This document shows positions 9,955 to 18,993 of a stretch of 64,000 nt of DNA, piece after piece; the first letter of the stretch is position 1, and every line of letters begins with the position of its first letter. The notes under the pieces were generated by a model. It was not told the origin of the DNA and did not search any database. It was given only the letters and a program-made list of their open reading frames with translations. Origin of the DNA: Zopfochytrium polystomum (Eukaryota; Chytridiomycota; Chytridiomycetes; Chytridiales; Chytridiaceae); assembly GCA_025765615.1 (NCBI GenBank), contig JAIVFJ010000006.1, forward strand, positions 496,001-560,000, given 5' to 3'. The translations under genes were made by a program, and so were the position numbers.

Positions 9955-12252
9955 ATGGGCAAAACGGGAAAGCAGCGGCGCCTGCGGGATCAGCAGCGTC
10001 GGGTGGCAGCAGCGGCGGCGGCAGCAGCAGCGACAACAGCGGCGGCAGATCGCAGACGTCCAGGCCAAGTACTGGCAGCAGCAGCAGCAGCAGCGACAAC
10101 GGCAGCGGCGGCGCACCAGAGGCCAGCAAAGAGGGCAGCAGCGAGCAGCGCCCATGACTACGATGATGACGACGACGTCGATCAGTCTGGCTTCAACGAC
10201 GTCGACGACGGGGACGGGGACGGGGACGAGGACGATGACAACCACCGCGGCTCGGCTGGCACCAACGGCACGAAGAACGCCAACAAGCGCGCGCGCCTGG
10301 ACCCAAACGGCAACAACAACACCACCCAACACCAGGCGCCCCCCTCCCCGCGCTCCCCTCTCGCCCCCACCCCGGCCGACTACACCATGAACACCACAAC
10401 CCCCCTAACAACAACCCCCGCCGAAGTCGCCGTCGCCGTCCGCGTCCTCTCCTCCCTCGCCGCCGAGCCCGACTCTCTAAAGGCGCCGTCGCTCCGCCCG
10501 CTCCGCATCGCCCTGCACGCCCTGCAGCGCGCGGCCGCCGCGGCAAGCATCGTCGGCGTCGGCGCCGCCGCCACCTCGCTCCCCGGCCGCGTCTCGGACG
10601 CCCTCGCTGACCGCCGCTGGCACGACGCCGTCGCCCTGCTCGCAGAGATGCGCGCCCTCGGAATCGCGCCGAGGCTCGGCGCCCTGCAGAGGTGGGTCAG
10701 GGACTGCGACGCCGCGGCCGCGTGGGTCGTCGAGGGTCGTCGAAGTCCCGACAAGGTGGGCGGCGGGGACGGCTGGGGAGACGACGGCGACGACAAGCGT
10801 GGTAACGACGACAACGTCGTCGACGCTGGAGGGGAAACGACATTTCGCAACGACGGTAAAACGACAAACATGCAGCGCGGCAGGCTGCGGCGGGACGGCA
10901 TGGTCATGCGCGTGCTCGACGCCGTCATGCGCACCGCCGACCCGACCAGCGTCGGCGCGTTCGTCGGCGCCAGCGCCGCAGACCGCCGCGAAGCCGACTG
11001 CACGCCCGTCTTTGACGGAGTCAGGCTCCTGGGCCGGTGGGACTGCAGAGCCGCCCCGTCTTCGTCGTCGTCATCTTCCTCGGACGCCGTCGTTGCCGTC
11101 GAGGCTTCTGGGGAACTGGTTGTGCCGAGTGAGTGGACGTGGCACACTGTGATGCGCCGTGACTCGACCCGACCCAACTACGCTTGCCATGTCAAGCAAC
11201 ACACTAACCTTTCACCAAAAAAAAACAAAAAAAAAACAAATAAAAACAAATCCCCAGCCGACGCCGAAAGGGCAAAGTACTCGACGCTCTTCACCGTCAT
11301 CTCCCGCGAAGACGGCCCCGCACGGCGGCCGCCCAACCGCTTCCCCATGGTTCTGTACACCACCGCGCCCGACACCATCGACATGGCCTCGCAACCGCCG
11401 CTGCCACCGGAAAGATGCACCACGCGCGTCGCCGTCCCAAACCTCCCCGCCGACGTCTTTATGCTGCGCGACCTCCTGTCCCCGCACGAGTGCCGCCAGA
11501 TCCTCGCCGCCGCCGAGGCCGCCGGATTTCTCCCGGACGAACCTGTCCCCGCCGCCGAGGCCAAACAACAACAACAACAACAACCGTCCTCGTCGTCTTC
11601 GACGGCGCAGAAAAGCACGCTGGCGCACAACGTCTTTTGGCTCGCCGACGCCGCCTTTATGCGCGCGCTCGAGGCCCGCGCGCTGCCGCTGCTGCCGCCC
11701 ACCCTCGACGACGACATGCACGACTACGAAGGCGGCGGTGGCGGCGCTGGCGGCGGCGGCGGTAAGAGACGACACGACCACCACCGCCGCCGCCGCCGCC
11801 GCGCCCTGGCCGGCATCAACCCGCGCTTTCGCGTGTACAGGTACACCCCGGGCGCCGTGTACCGCCCGCACATTGACGGCGCGTGGCCGCGCTCGCGGTA
11901 CGACCCGGACACGGGGGTGTACACGTACGACGCCTCGTCGTCGTCGGCGTCGGGCGGCAACGGTAACGCTAACGCTAACGCTAACGCCAACAACGGCGGC
12001 GGGAACGGCGAGTGGTCGCGGCTGACGCTGCTGCTGTACCTGAACGAAGGCTTTGACGGCGGCGAGACGACGTACTTTGCGCCGGCGAGCGAGGAGGGCG
12101 TGCTGGACGCGCGCGCTGTCGTGCCTAGGGCCGGCTGCGCCATGGTGTTTCCGCACGGGTGCTTGAAGACGCTGTTGCACGAGGGCAGCGGGGTGACGCG
12201 CGGCGCAAAGTATATTCTGAGGACGGACGTGCTGTACGATAAGGAGGGTTGA
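9955..12252 (+). CDS. 2OG-Fe(II) oxygenase (prolyl 4-hydroxylase-like)
   Basis: Two exons, 9955-11128 and 11258-12252 (722 aa). The C-terminal third is a 2-oxoglutarate/Fe(II) dioxygenase fold: PHID supplies the His-x-Asp iron ligands, GETTYF follows, and HEGSGVTRGAKYILRTDV supplies the distal His and the Arg that binds 2-oxoglutarate. It should hydroxylate a protein or small-molecule substrate, which is unknown. The N-terminal half has a basic MGKTGKQRRLR start, Ala, Asp and Gln runs and a helical region around residues 150-240. The intron has gtgagt, ctaac and ccccag; it is 129 nt and lacks stops, so the unspliced frame is also open. I chose ATG 9955 over the in-frame ATG at 9868 because the longer start adds only low-complexity sequence. 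Confidence 0.88.
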   Translation: MGKTGKQRRLRDQQRRVAAAAAAAAATTAAADRRRPGQVLAAAAAAATTAAAAHQRPAKRAAASSAHDYDDDDDVDQSGFNDVDDGDGDGDEDDDNHRGSAGTNGTKNANKRARLDPNGNNNTTQHQAPPSPRSPLAPTPADYTMNTTTPLTTTPAEVAVAVRVLSSLAAEPDSLKAPSLRPLRIALHALQRAAAAASIVGVGAAATSLPGRVSDALADRRWHDAVALLAEMRALGIAPRLGALQRWVRDCDAAAAWVVEGRRSPDKVGGGDGWGDDGDDKRGNDDNVVDAGGETTFRNDGKTTNMQRGRLRRDGMVMRVLDAVMRTADPTSVGAFVGASAADRREADCTPVFDGVRLLGRWDCRAAPSSSSSSSSDAVVAVEASGELVVPSEWTWHTVMRRDSTRPNYACHVKQHTNLSPKKNKKKTNKNKSPADAERAKYSTLFTVISREDGPARRPPNRFPMVLYTTAPDTIDMASQPPLPPERCTTRVAVPNLPADVFMLRDLLSPHECRQILAAAEAAGFLPDEPVPAAEAKQQQQQQPSSSSSTAQKSTLAHNVFWLADAAFMRALEARALPLLPPTLDDDMHDYEGGGGGAGGGGGKRRHDHHRRRRRRALAGINPRFRVYRYTPGAVYRPHIDGAWPRSRYDPDTGVYTYDASSSSASGGNGNANANANANNGGGNGEWSRLTLLLYLNEGFDGGETTYFAPASEEGVLDARAVVPRAGCAMVFPHGCLKTLLHEGSGVTRGAKYILRTDVLYDKEG

Positions 12253-12374
12253 TAGGGATCTTATTTGCTGGTCCGCTGTTTTGTGCGTACGTCAGTGCGT
12301 TGCGTGCGTGCGTTCGTGTGTGTGTGTGTGTGGTGCAGGAGCATAGGAGCAATTCCAGGAACAGGCGACCACAG

Positions 12375-12411
<37 letters not shown>

Positions 12412-12528
12412 AGCGAAGCAAGCATCTTCCACAATCTCTTCCTCTCTCTCTCTGTGTGCGCCCCTCTGCCTGGCAAAGCGCGCAAAACGGTCGGCTGAAC
12501 GAAGCAAGCAAATGCGACACACGGGAAA

Positions 12529-12571
<43 letters not shown>

Positions 12572-12719
12572 TGAAAGAAAACCACAAAACCAAACTTCCA
12601 TCCCTCGCGACCATTCATTCCTCGCCCAACCCTTCATCGAATATCGCAAACAGCCCAGATGTCCTTTCCACCTGCCCCCCGACCGCCCAACGGCCTCATA
12701 TCTTCACCAAATATACGCG
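12253..12719. other. convergent intergenic spacer with homopolymer and (CA)n
   Basis: It separates the ends of two converging genes. It contains a (GT)n run near 12318, about 33 A from 12375 and a (CA)n run of some 17 units at about 12532-12566. No gene seen. Confidence 0.7.
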
Positions 12720-15469
12720 CTACTCCCCCTCGCCCATGACACCCGCGACCCGGCCGCCCATCCCGTCCTTCTCGAGCGTGCTCCACAGCCCCGGGCCTCT
12801 GACGCCTCGCGCCTCCTCGTCGCCGTCCCTCAACACAACAACTTGGCCAAGCTTCAGCGTGAAGCAGCCCTCCGCGCCGGCGTCCTTCCGCGCCTGCTCA
12901 AACACCTTTGGCGGGTCCAGGTAGTGCTCGTCCGACATCATAAAGGTGCCCCAGTGGACGCCGAGCGAGTAGCGCGACCCGACGTCGTTGTGGATCGCAA
13001 CGGCTTCGTTCGGGTCAATGTGCTGGTGGCACATGAAGTATCGCGGCTCGTAGCTGCCGATGGCTGCAAGCAGAAACCGAGCAAAGAGACAAGAAAAAAA
13101 AACAAAGGGGAAGAAAGTGGAGAAAAAAAAGAAAAGAAAGGATTAGCGCATTTCCATGATAGATTTGGAAAAGGTGAACCGACTCGAGGTGGCTACTCAC
13201 GTATGGCAGAGAACGTGAACGGGCCGTAGCGGGCTCCGATTTCCTTGAAGGCGGTGCAGTACCCGGTGTCACCGACGTGGAAGAACGATGCCGTCGGTCC
13301 CTTGATGACGAACGAGGACCAAAGGGACCGATTCACGTCAAGGAAGTGACGGCCGCTCCAGTGCTGTGTTGGGGAAGAAAAAGCGTGCGGACGGTGTGAG
13401 AAAGTGAGAAGGAAACACATGCCAAATAAAAGAGAGCCGGAGAAAAAAAAAATTAAAAATTAAAAACTACCTGAATGGGTGTTCCAATGATCCGCAGTTT
13501 CTCTTCGTGCAAACACTCTTGCCACCAATCGAGCTCGACCACATTCGTGACGCTCATGCCTGCAAACCACTCTTTAAGGCCCAAAGGAATGTACCAAGTG
13601 ACAGTGTTTCTCAGGGATGCCACGACGGCACGGTCTGGCGTAATTCGCGGAAAATAGGGAGTCAGAACGATGTTGAAAAAGCTCCCCGAGATGGGAACGC
13701 GATCTCACCGAGATGATCGTAATGATTGTGTGAGACAAGAACGATGTCGATCTTCGGAAGGTCTTCCAGCCGACAAGGCACTCGCTGAATCCGCTTCGGT
13801 CCCACCCATTCACCAACAGTCCTCGAGCTGGTTATTGAGAGGTGTAATTGGTTAAAAATAAAAAGTTGACCCACTATACGTGCCAGTAAGCAACTCACCT
13901 AAAGATCGGGTCCGTCAGAATGTTGTATCCATCCATTTGAACAAATACGGTTGACTGTCCAAACCAAGCAATAGACATGAGCGGGGGGGAGGGGTCACCG
14001 GCGATTTTGGCACGCTCGGCTTCACTGTGAAAGTTCCTCCAAATCTGACGATCGGGTTCTACAACTGGAAGTGTGCGGTCTATCATTGCCTTGTCGGTTG
14101 GCACACCGTTTCTGCACCGGCGGGTGGCTTGCCAGGTCAGGTAGGCAAAAAAGTCGCCAGTGTTGCGGTCCTGCCACTCGATAAACGGGTTGACGAATCG
14201 CCCCACCACCATGAGCGAGTGGAATAGCGTTTGCCGCCATTCAGACTCGCGCGGATGCGTCTCCGAGTCGTCATCCTCGATCGCCATTACGCCCGAGTGG
14301 GATGACGATAACTGCAATTTACCGCAGCTCCGCGCAGCAGAATCGGCCACCGAGCTGCACAGTGAACGGTTTTCGGAAGAGAGGTCGAACTCTACGATGG
14401 TATCAGAGTCATCGTCACCGGACTGGGGAGTCGATGGGCGCGGCTCGAACGGATCACAAAACGCTGAACTCCGACTGGAGGCAGAGTGGAGTCCAGCCTC
14501 AAGAACATCGAGATGACGGTTGTGTGGGTAGTCGCAGCAGTTATCGGCGCATGCACCATTGAACGATACAGTTGCTTGCTCCGGGGATGTCACTGGTTGT
14601 TGTGCTCGCCGGCGGGTCGATGTCCTACCTGCCCTTTCCCAGTGCCTCCTCACAGCCCGCTGCCGGTGATCGCGGAACCACCACCATCGCGCTTGTTCAA
14701 AGAACATGATTGACCCCATCAGACCAACGGGAAAGACCACTGCAATGACTTTCCAATTGAAACGAGGAATGAATGAGACCAGCGACGTCTTTGCCGACAA
14801 GAGTTGAGTGTCGTCGGATATCGGCTGTGCAGCCAGGCTGGGGACGGAGCTGCTGCGGGACAAGAATCGGAGAAGAATCGACGGCGAGGAGGGTTTGTAG
14901 GATGCAAAAGAGAGAGCATTCACGGCCGGGATGCAGCCGATGGCAGCGGCAGCCCAAAGCCAGCGGGAAGAGGATGAAGAGGACGGTGGTGGAGAGGCCG
15001 AGTGATTGGGGTACGATGGATCGATTTGTGGACGAGCAGAGGGAAGAGACGATTGCAACTTGACGCCCTCGACTTTGGGGGCTTCCGTATCACAGCCAGC
15101 TTCGACTTCCTTCGGATGCGACGGAGGGCGTTGCAGAGACGGCGGCACATGGCCTTCTCCTAGGAGCTGCTGGATCTGGACACGCTTTCGGCTGGCGATG
15201 TGGTTGGGTGCGTGAATGCTGCTGGGGGCGGGGGCGCCGCCCCGATCGGCGGTGGTGGTGGTGGTGGAATGAGCGTTGGTGGTGGTGGTGGTGCCCCGTT
15301 TACCATTCCGTGGCGAGATAGGGCAGCCAACACGGCGCCGCCGCCCTCCCCCGTCTGACGAAGAGGTCGACGATGACGATGATGACGGCGGTGCCGGCAG
15401 TGCCGAGGCAGAGCGCGGAGATGATGATGCCGCGGAGGAGGCTGCCGGCGTCGGCGGCGGCGGCTTCAT
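12720..15469 (-). CDS. NAPE-PLD-like metallo-beta-lactamase hydrolase
   Basis: Five exons on the minus strand: 15469-13899, 13827-13709, 13634-13471, 13363-13201 and 13063-12720 (786 aa); all junctions are gt-ag and phases agree. The C-terminal half matches N-acyl-phosphatidylethanolamine phospholipase D: AWFGQSTVFVQMDGYNILTD, the zinc motif HNHYDHL, WYIPLGLKEWF, HVGDTGYC, AIPIGSYEPRYFM-HQHIDP and a GVHWGTF end. Known members release N-acylethanolamines from NAPE at membranes. The first half is an unusual extension of about 400 residues: Ser/Pro-rich start, a membrane segment near residues 225-245 (VIAVVFPVGLMGSIMFF) and acidic Ser-rich linkers. The ATG at 15469 is the first in the frame; the extension length is less certain than the domain. 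Confidence 0.9.
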
Positions 15470-15600
15470 AAGGCAGGTAGGCAGGCAGGCAGGCAGGCAC
15501 GAAGGCAGTCAGTCAGCCAGTCGGTGCCCTGTCTGCTCAATCTGCTCTGTTTGCTCTGTCTGTCCGTCTGTCTGTCTGTCTGTCTGTCTGTCCTTCCTCG

Positions 15601-15639
<39 letters not shown>

Positions 15640-15718
15640 GTGTGTGTGTTTATTTCTTTCTCCTTCGTCGCCACCCGGCATCCGTTGTCTGTGACCGCGC
15701 TGACGTGGTATGATGGCT

Positions 15719-15749
<31 letters not shown>

Positions 15750-16696
15750 ATTGAACGAACGAACGAATGAATGACTATCCCACGCACGCAATATTTTAAT
15801 ACATAACGCGCTCACGGGCTTGTTTGCTGGCCAGTGCTGGCTGCGAGGACGCTCCACATGGTCCCCAAACATACATACATACACTGTGCACACACTGCGC
15901 ACACACACACACACACACACACTCTCTCTCTCTCTCTCTGTGTCTGTGCATCCTCTCCTCTCTTATACTCTCGCAATCACATTCTTTGCTTGCGCTTTTC
16001 CTTTTTTATTTCGTATTCACCCGCCCCTTAATACCCCGCCTCGCCTTTCAGCCAGCTCCCCGTGCAGCCCATCCCGACATACGAGGGAAGAAGACGAACG
16101 CCAGCAAAGGAAATCAACATGAAGAAAAAGGGGAGAAGGGAGGGGCGAAGGGGGAGGGGGGGAAAGGAATTCACCGGAACCTGCCACCCGCTGCATATAT
16201 CCAGGCACATATCTTTGAAAAGAAAAGCAGATGAAAACGAAAAGCCACAAGCACGCACCCTGGGAGCGGGCACAGGAAACAAGAAAAGAGAGAGAGAGAG
16301 AGGCTTAATACGGCTCTTCGAACTGCTCCTAAACGGGGGGACACAGCGCGCAAGCACTCGCACCACCAACACGCGCTGAAACAACACTTGATAGAGAAAG
16401 TGAGAGAGAGAGAGAGAAAGAGAGAAAGAGAGAGAGAAAGAGAGAAAGAGAGAGAGAAACAGAAAGAGAGAAGTAGGAAACGAAAAGAAGCAGAGGAAGA
16501 ACGAAAAAAAATCACCAACCGGCTGAACACGAAGCGCTACAAAGTAGCCAGCTGCAAACGAAAAAAAGACAACAAACAATGCGCCCGAATGCATCTCTAA
16601 AACGGGCTGTTCAAACCTCACTCCGCCCCCACACCCTTCACCCACCCGTCAACCTCTCCACAATTCAAGTGAGGTCACTACATCGACAGAATAAAA
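15470..16696. other. microsatellite-rich intergenic region
   Basis: Tandem runs follow one another: (CAGG)n at 15474-15500, (CTGT)n at 15545-15592, (GT)n at 15602-15650, (GATT)n at 15720-15755, (CA)n and (CT)n at 15897-15940, and (GA/GAAA)n at 16280-16470. No protein gene is supported; long frames here are translations of the repeats. It must hold the NAPE-PLD-like gene's promoter and dynamitin's 3' end. Confidence 0.75.
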
Positions 16697-18874
16697 TCAC
16701 GGCTCGACAGTCGCCGCTGGCTCCGGCGCCTGCATCTGCTGCTCCGCGCTCTGCGCCGCCCCAATCTTTTGCAGGAGCGCAGTCATCCGGTCGTCGAGCG
16801 ACTTGACGCTCCGCTCCGTGATCGCCGCATTGTCCTTGAGGTTCGCCTCCATCCGCGCCAGCGCCTCCTCGATGCCCCGCCCCGTCTCCTTGACCATCAG
16901 CTGCTCCTCCGATATCATCCGCAGCGATTCGGCAAACACCGCCGCCTCCGTGTGGAGCCCGCGCAGCGCGTGCAGCCGGGCGATGAGGTGCGGCAGCACC
17001 CCAATCACAGGGTCCAGCCGGTCCAGCGCGGAAAACAGGAAATTCACCTTGCGCTCCGTTTCCGTCTGCGCCGCGTGCATGTCAATGTCGGAAACCGCCG
17101 ACGCCGCCGCGCCAATGCCCGCCGCCGCTCCGCCGCCGCCGCCGCCGCCGCCGCCCACCACCGCGCTGCCGGCGACTCCACCGATGCCGCCAACGCCCGG
17201 CAGACCGCCAACGGACCCCGCCGCTCCAGCCACCGCGCTCGTCGCCGCTAGAAGTCCCGCCTCGCCAATGCCGTTGATTCCAACCCCGCCGATCCCAGAG
17301 CCGGACCCGGGCATGTATCCGCTCATGCGACCGTAAGTCAAGTTTTCCATCTGCTGCTTCTTCCGCAGCTCCATGAGCCTCTCCATGTCGGCGAGAACGA
17401 CTTTCAGCCGCCGCGACAAATTGTCCAGCTGTCTTGGCTGACTCAGCACCGCAAGGTGGTGGTCCAGCCGCTCCAGGGCGCCCATCAGCGTCCCGCCAGA
17501 GCTTGCGAGAATCGACGGGATGGCGTCTTCGTCGCCTTGATCCAGGTTTTGAAGCAGGTGGATCCCCATAATCCGCTCGATCTGAGTCACGCGCGTTTCC
17601 AGCTCGTGGGTCTTGGCAAGCTCCGTCATTTTAGCAGTCTCTGGTGCGTAGTACAGTTCGTACGTAACTTGATTTGAGCTGCTTACGGTGGTCGTTGGGC
17701 CAGAAGCCGCATTGGCGCTGATAGAAGCGGTGGCGTTCGTGGTGGTGGTGACCTCTTCATTCATGCTCATCGCTTTGAAGGCCGAAAGTTGTGCGATCAG
17801 CGACTTGCCTCCTTCCGCATGTTTCGTCAGCGTTCCAGCGATTCCTTCGCCCATGGACAGGAGGCTGGGATCGGGCCGGCCTTCTGCCAGGCTGCTCAAT
17901 CGGCCCAACTCGCCCTGAAGGTTGTTTACGTGCTTGAGGAGCTGTCCTGGCAAAATCATTTGGTTTGCACCGCCCTTCTTCCGCTTTCCAGCCGCATCCT
18001 TCTTGCTTGGTCCTCCACTTCCGTTTGGCACGGCCGATTCGTTATCGGGAGGAGTCGACTGCGCCTGGGCCGACTCCGGCCCATCGGTCGAAACAGAGGC
18101 AATGCCAGCGGCGGCGGCGTCCTCCTCGGCCTTTGCCTTTTCCAGTTCCTTCTCCAACTCGTTCGCTTCAAAGATCAGCCTCCGTAGCCTCTGCATCCTC
18201 GTCTCCTTCTCAACAACGACAGGTATCAAGCTGTAGTCATCGCGGTCGGGCAGCATCTCCGTCGCCTGCCCACCTGCGGCGCCGCCGCCGCGCGGACCCC
18301 GCTGCCTGCGACCGCCGCCGCGCACCATCATGCCGACGGGGACACGCCGCGACGGGACGCCCAGCGACGGCGCGCCGATGCGGCCCGAAAAGTCGGGCTC
18401 GCGCGTGGCCGAGACGAAGCGGGCGGTGGCCGTCGCGACGCTGATGCGGGGGCGGACCAGCTCGGCCTCCGGGTCGTCGTCGTCGTTGTCAGGGTCGTCG
18501 TCGTCGTCAAGGTCGGAGCCGCCCGCGCCGCCTGCTCTGCGCCGGTGGGAGCGGCGCCGCCTCGCTGCGTCCTCGTCCTCGGAGGATCCTGCCTGGGCGT
18601 CGATCGTGCGGCGGCGGGGCCTGTTGATGCGCCCGTCGTCGTCGGTGGCCGACGCCGACGCCGTCGCCGAGTCGGCGTCAGAGTCCGAGGAGGAGGAGGC
18701 GCCCGCCGCGGCCGCCGATGCGCGGTGGTGTATTCGGTGGCGGGAGGATGAAGAAGCTTGCCCGCCGCTCCCGCGCGATCTGGTGGCGAGGGGATCGCGG
18801 GGTGGGAGATCGGGCGTTTCGTAGACGTCCGGCGCCGTGTCGAGGTCAGGGAGGATCCCCTTATACTTGGACAT
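16697..18874 (-). CDS. DCTN2: dynamitin (dynactin subunit 2, p50)
   Basis: Single exon, 725 aa. The N-terminus MSKYKGILPDLDTAPDVYETPDLPPRD is the conserved dynamitin start, and the body is a series of coiled coils (about 240-275, 425-520 and 610-710), with the family's FLFSALDRLDPVIGVLPHLIARLHAL region near residue 620. Dynamitin forms the shoulder of dynactin, the cofactor of cytoplasmic dynein. The protein is longer than animal p50 (about 400 aa) because of Ser/Asp/Arg-rich inserts at 35-215 and a Gly/Ala-rich insert around 550-600. The helicase gene upstream on the same strand ends only 119 bp before its ATG. Confidence 0.9.
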   Translation of the reverse strand: MSKYKGILPDLDTAPDVYETPDLPPRDPLATRSRGSGGQASSSSRHRIHHRASAAAAGASSSSDSDADSATASASATDDDGRINRPRRRTIDAQAGSSEDEDAARRRRSHRRRAGGAGGSDLDDDDDPDNDDDDPEAELVRPRISVATATARFVSATREPDFSGRIGAPSLGVPSRRVPVGMMVRGGGRRQRGPRGGGAAGGQATEMLPDRDDYSLIPVVVEKETRMQRLRRLIFEANELEKELEKAKAEEDAAAAGIASVSTDGPESAQAQSTPPDNESAVPNGSGGPSKKDAAGKRKKGGANQMILPGQLLKHVNNLQGELGRLSSLAEGRPDPSLLSMGEGIAGTLTKHAEGGKSLIAQLSAFKAMSMNEEVTTTTNATASISANAASGPTTTVSSSNQVTYELYYAPETAKMTELAKTHELETRVTQIERIMGIHLLQNLDQGDEDAIPSILASSGGTLMGALERLDHHLAVLSQPRQLDNLSRRLKVVLADMERLMELRKKQQMENLTYGRMSGYMPGSGSGIGGVGINGIGEAGLLAATSAVAGAAGSVGGLPGVGGIGGVAGSAVVGGGGGGGGGAAAGIGAAASAVSDIDMHAAQTETERKVNFLFSALDRLDPVIGVLPHLIARLHALRGLHTEAAVFAESLRMISEEQLMVKETGRGIEEALARMEANLKDNAAITERSVKSLDDRMTALLQKIGAAQSAEQQMQAPEPAATVEP

Positions 18875-18993
18875 TATTGAGGAGTCTGGGGAGTATTTGG
18901 TGTTGCAGAAAGGAGAAAAAACAACGGTTTTCCCCTTTTCTCGTAGTGTATTTTTTTGTCATTAACGTTACTACCAACCTTCACCATCACGGT

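Noticed and set aside
11212..12180. 322-codon minus-strand frame over the oxygenase gene
   Set aside because: Val/Arg-rich antisense of a GC-rich coding exon; the sense strand has the catalytic motifs.
15537..15920. Repetitive frames (Val-Cys, Thr-His, Thr-Asp-Arg-Gln)
   Set aside because: Direct translations of GT, CA and CTGT microsatellites.
15470..16470. CRISPR-like tandem repeats
   Set aside because: These are simple microsatellites without unique spacers in a eukaryotic genome.
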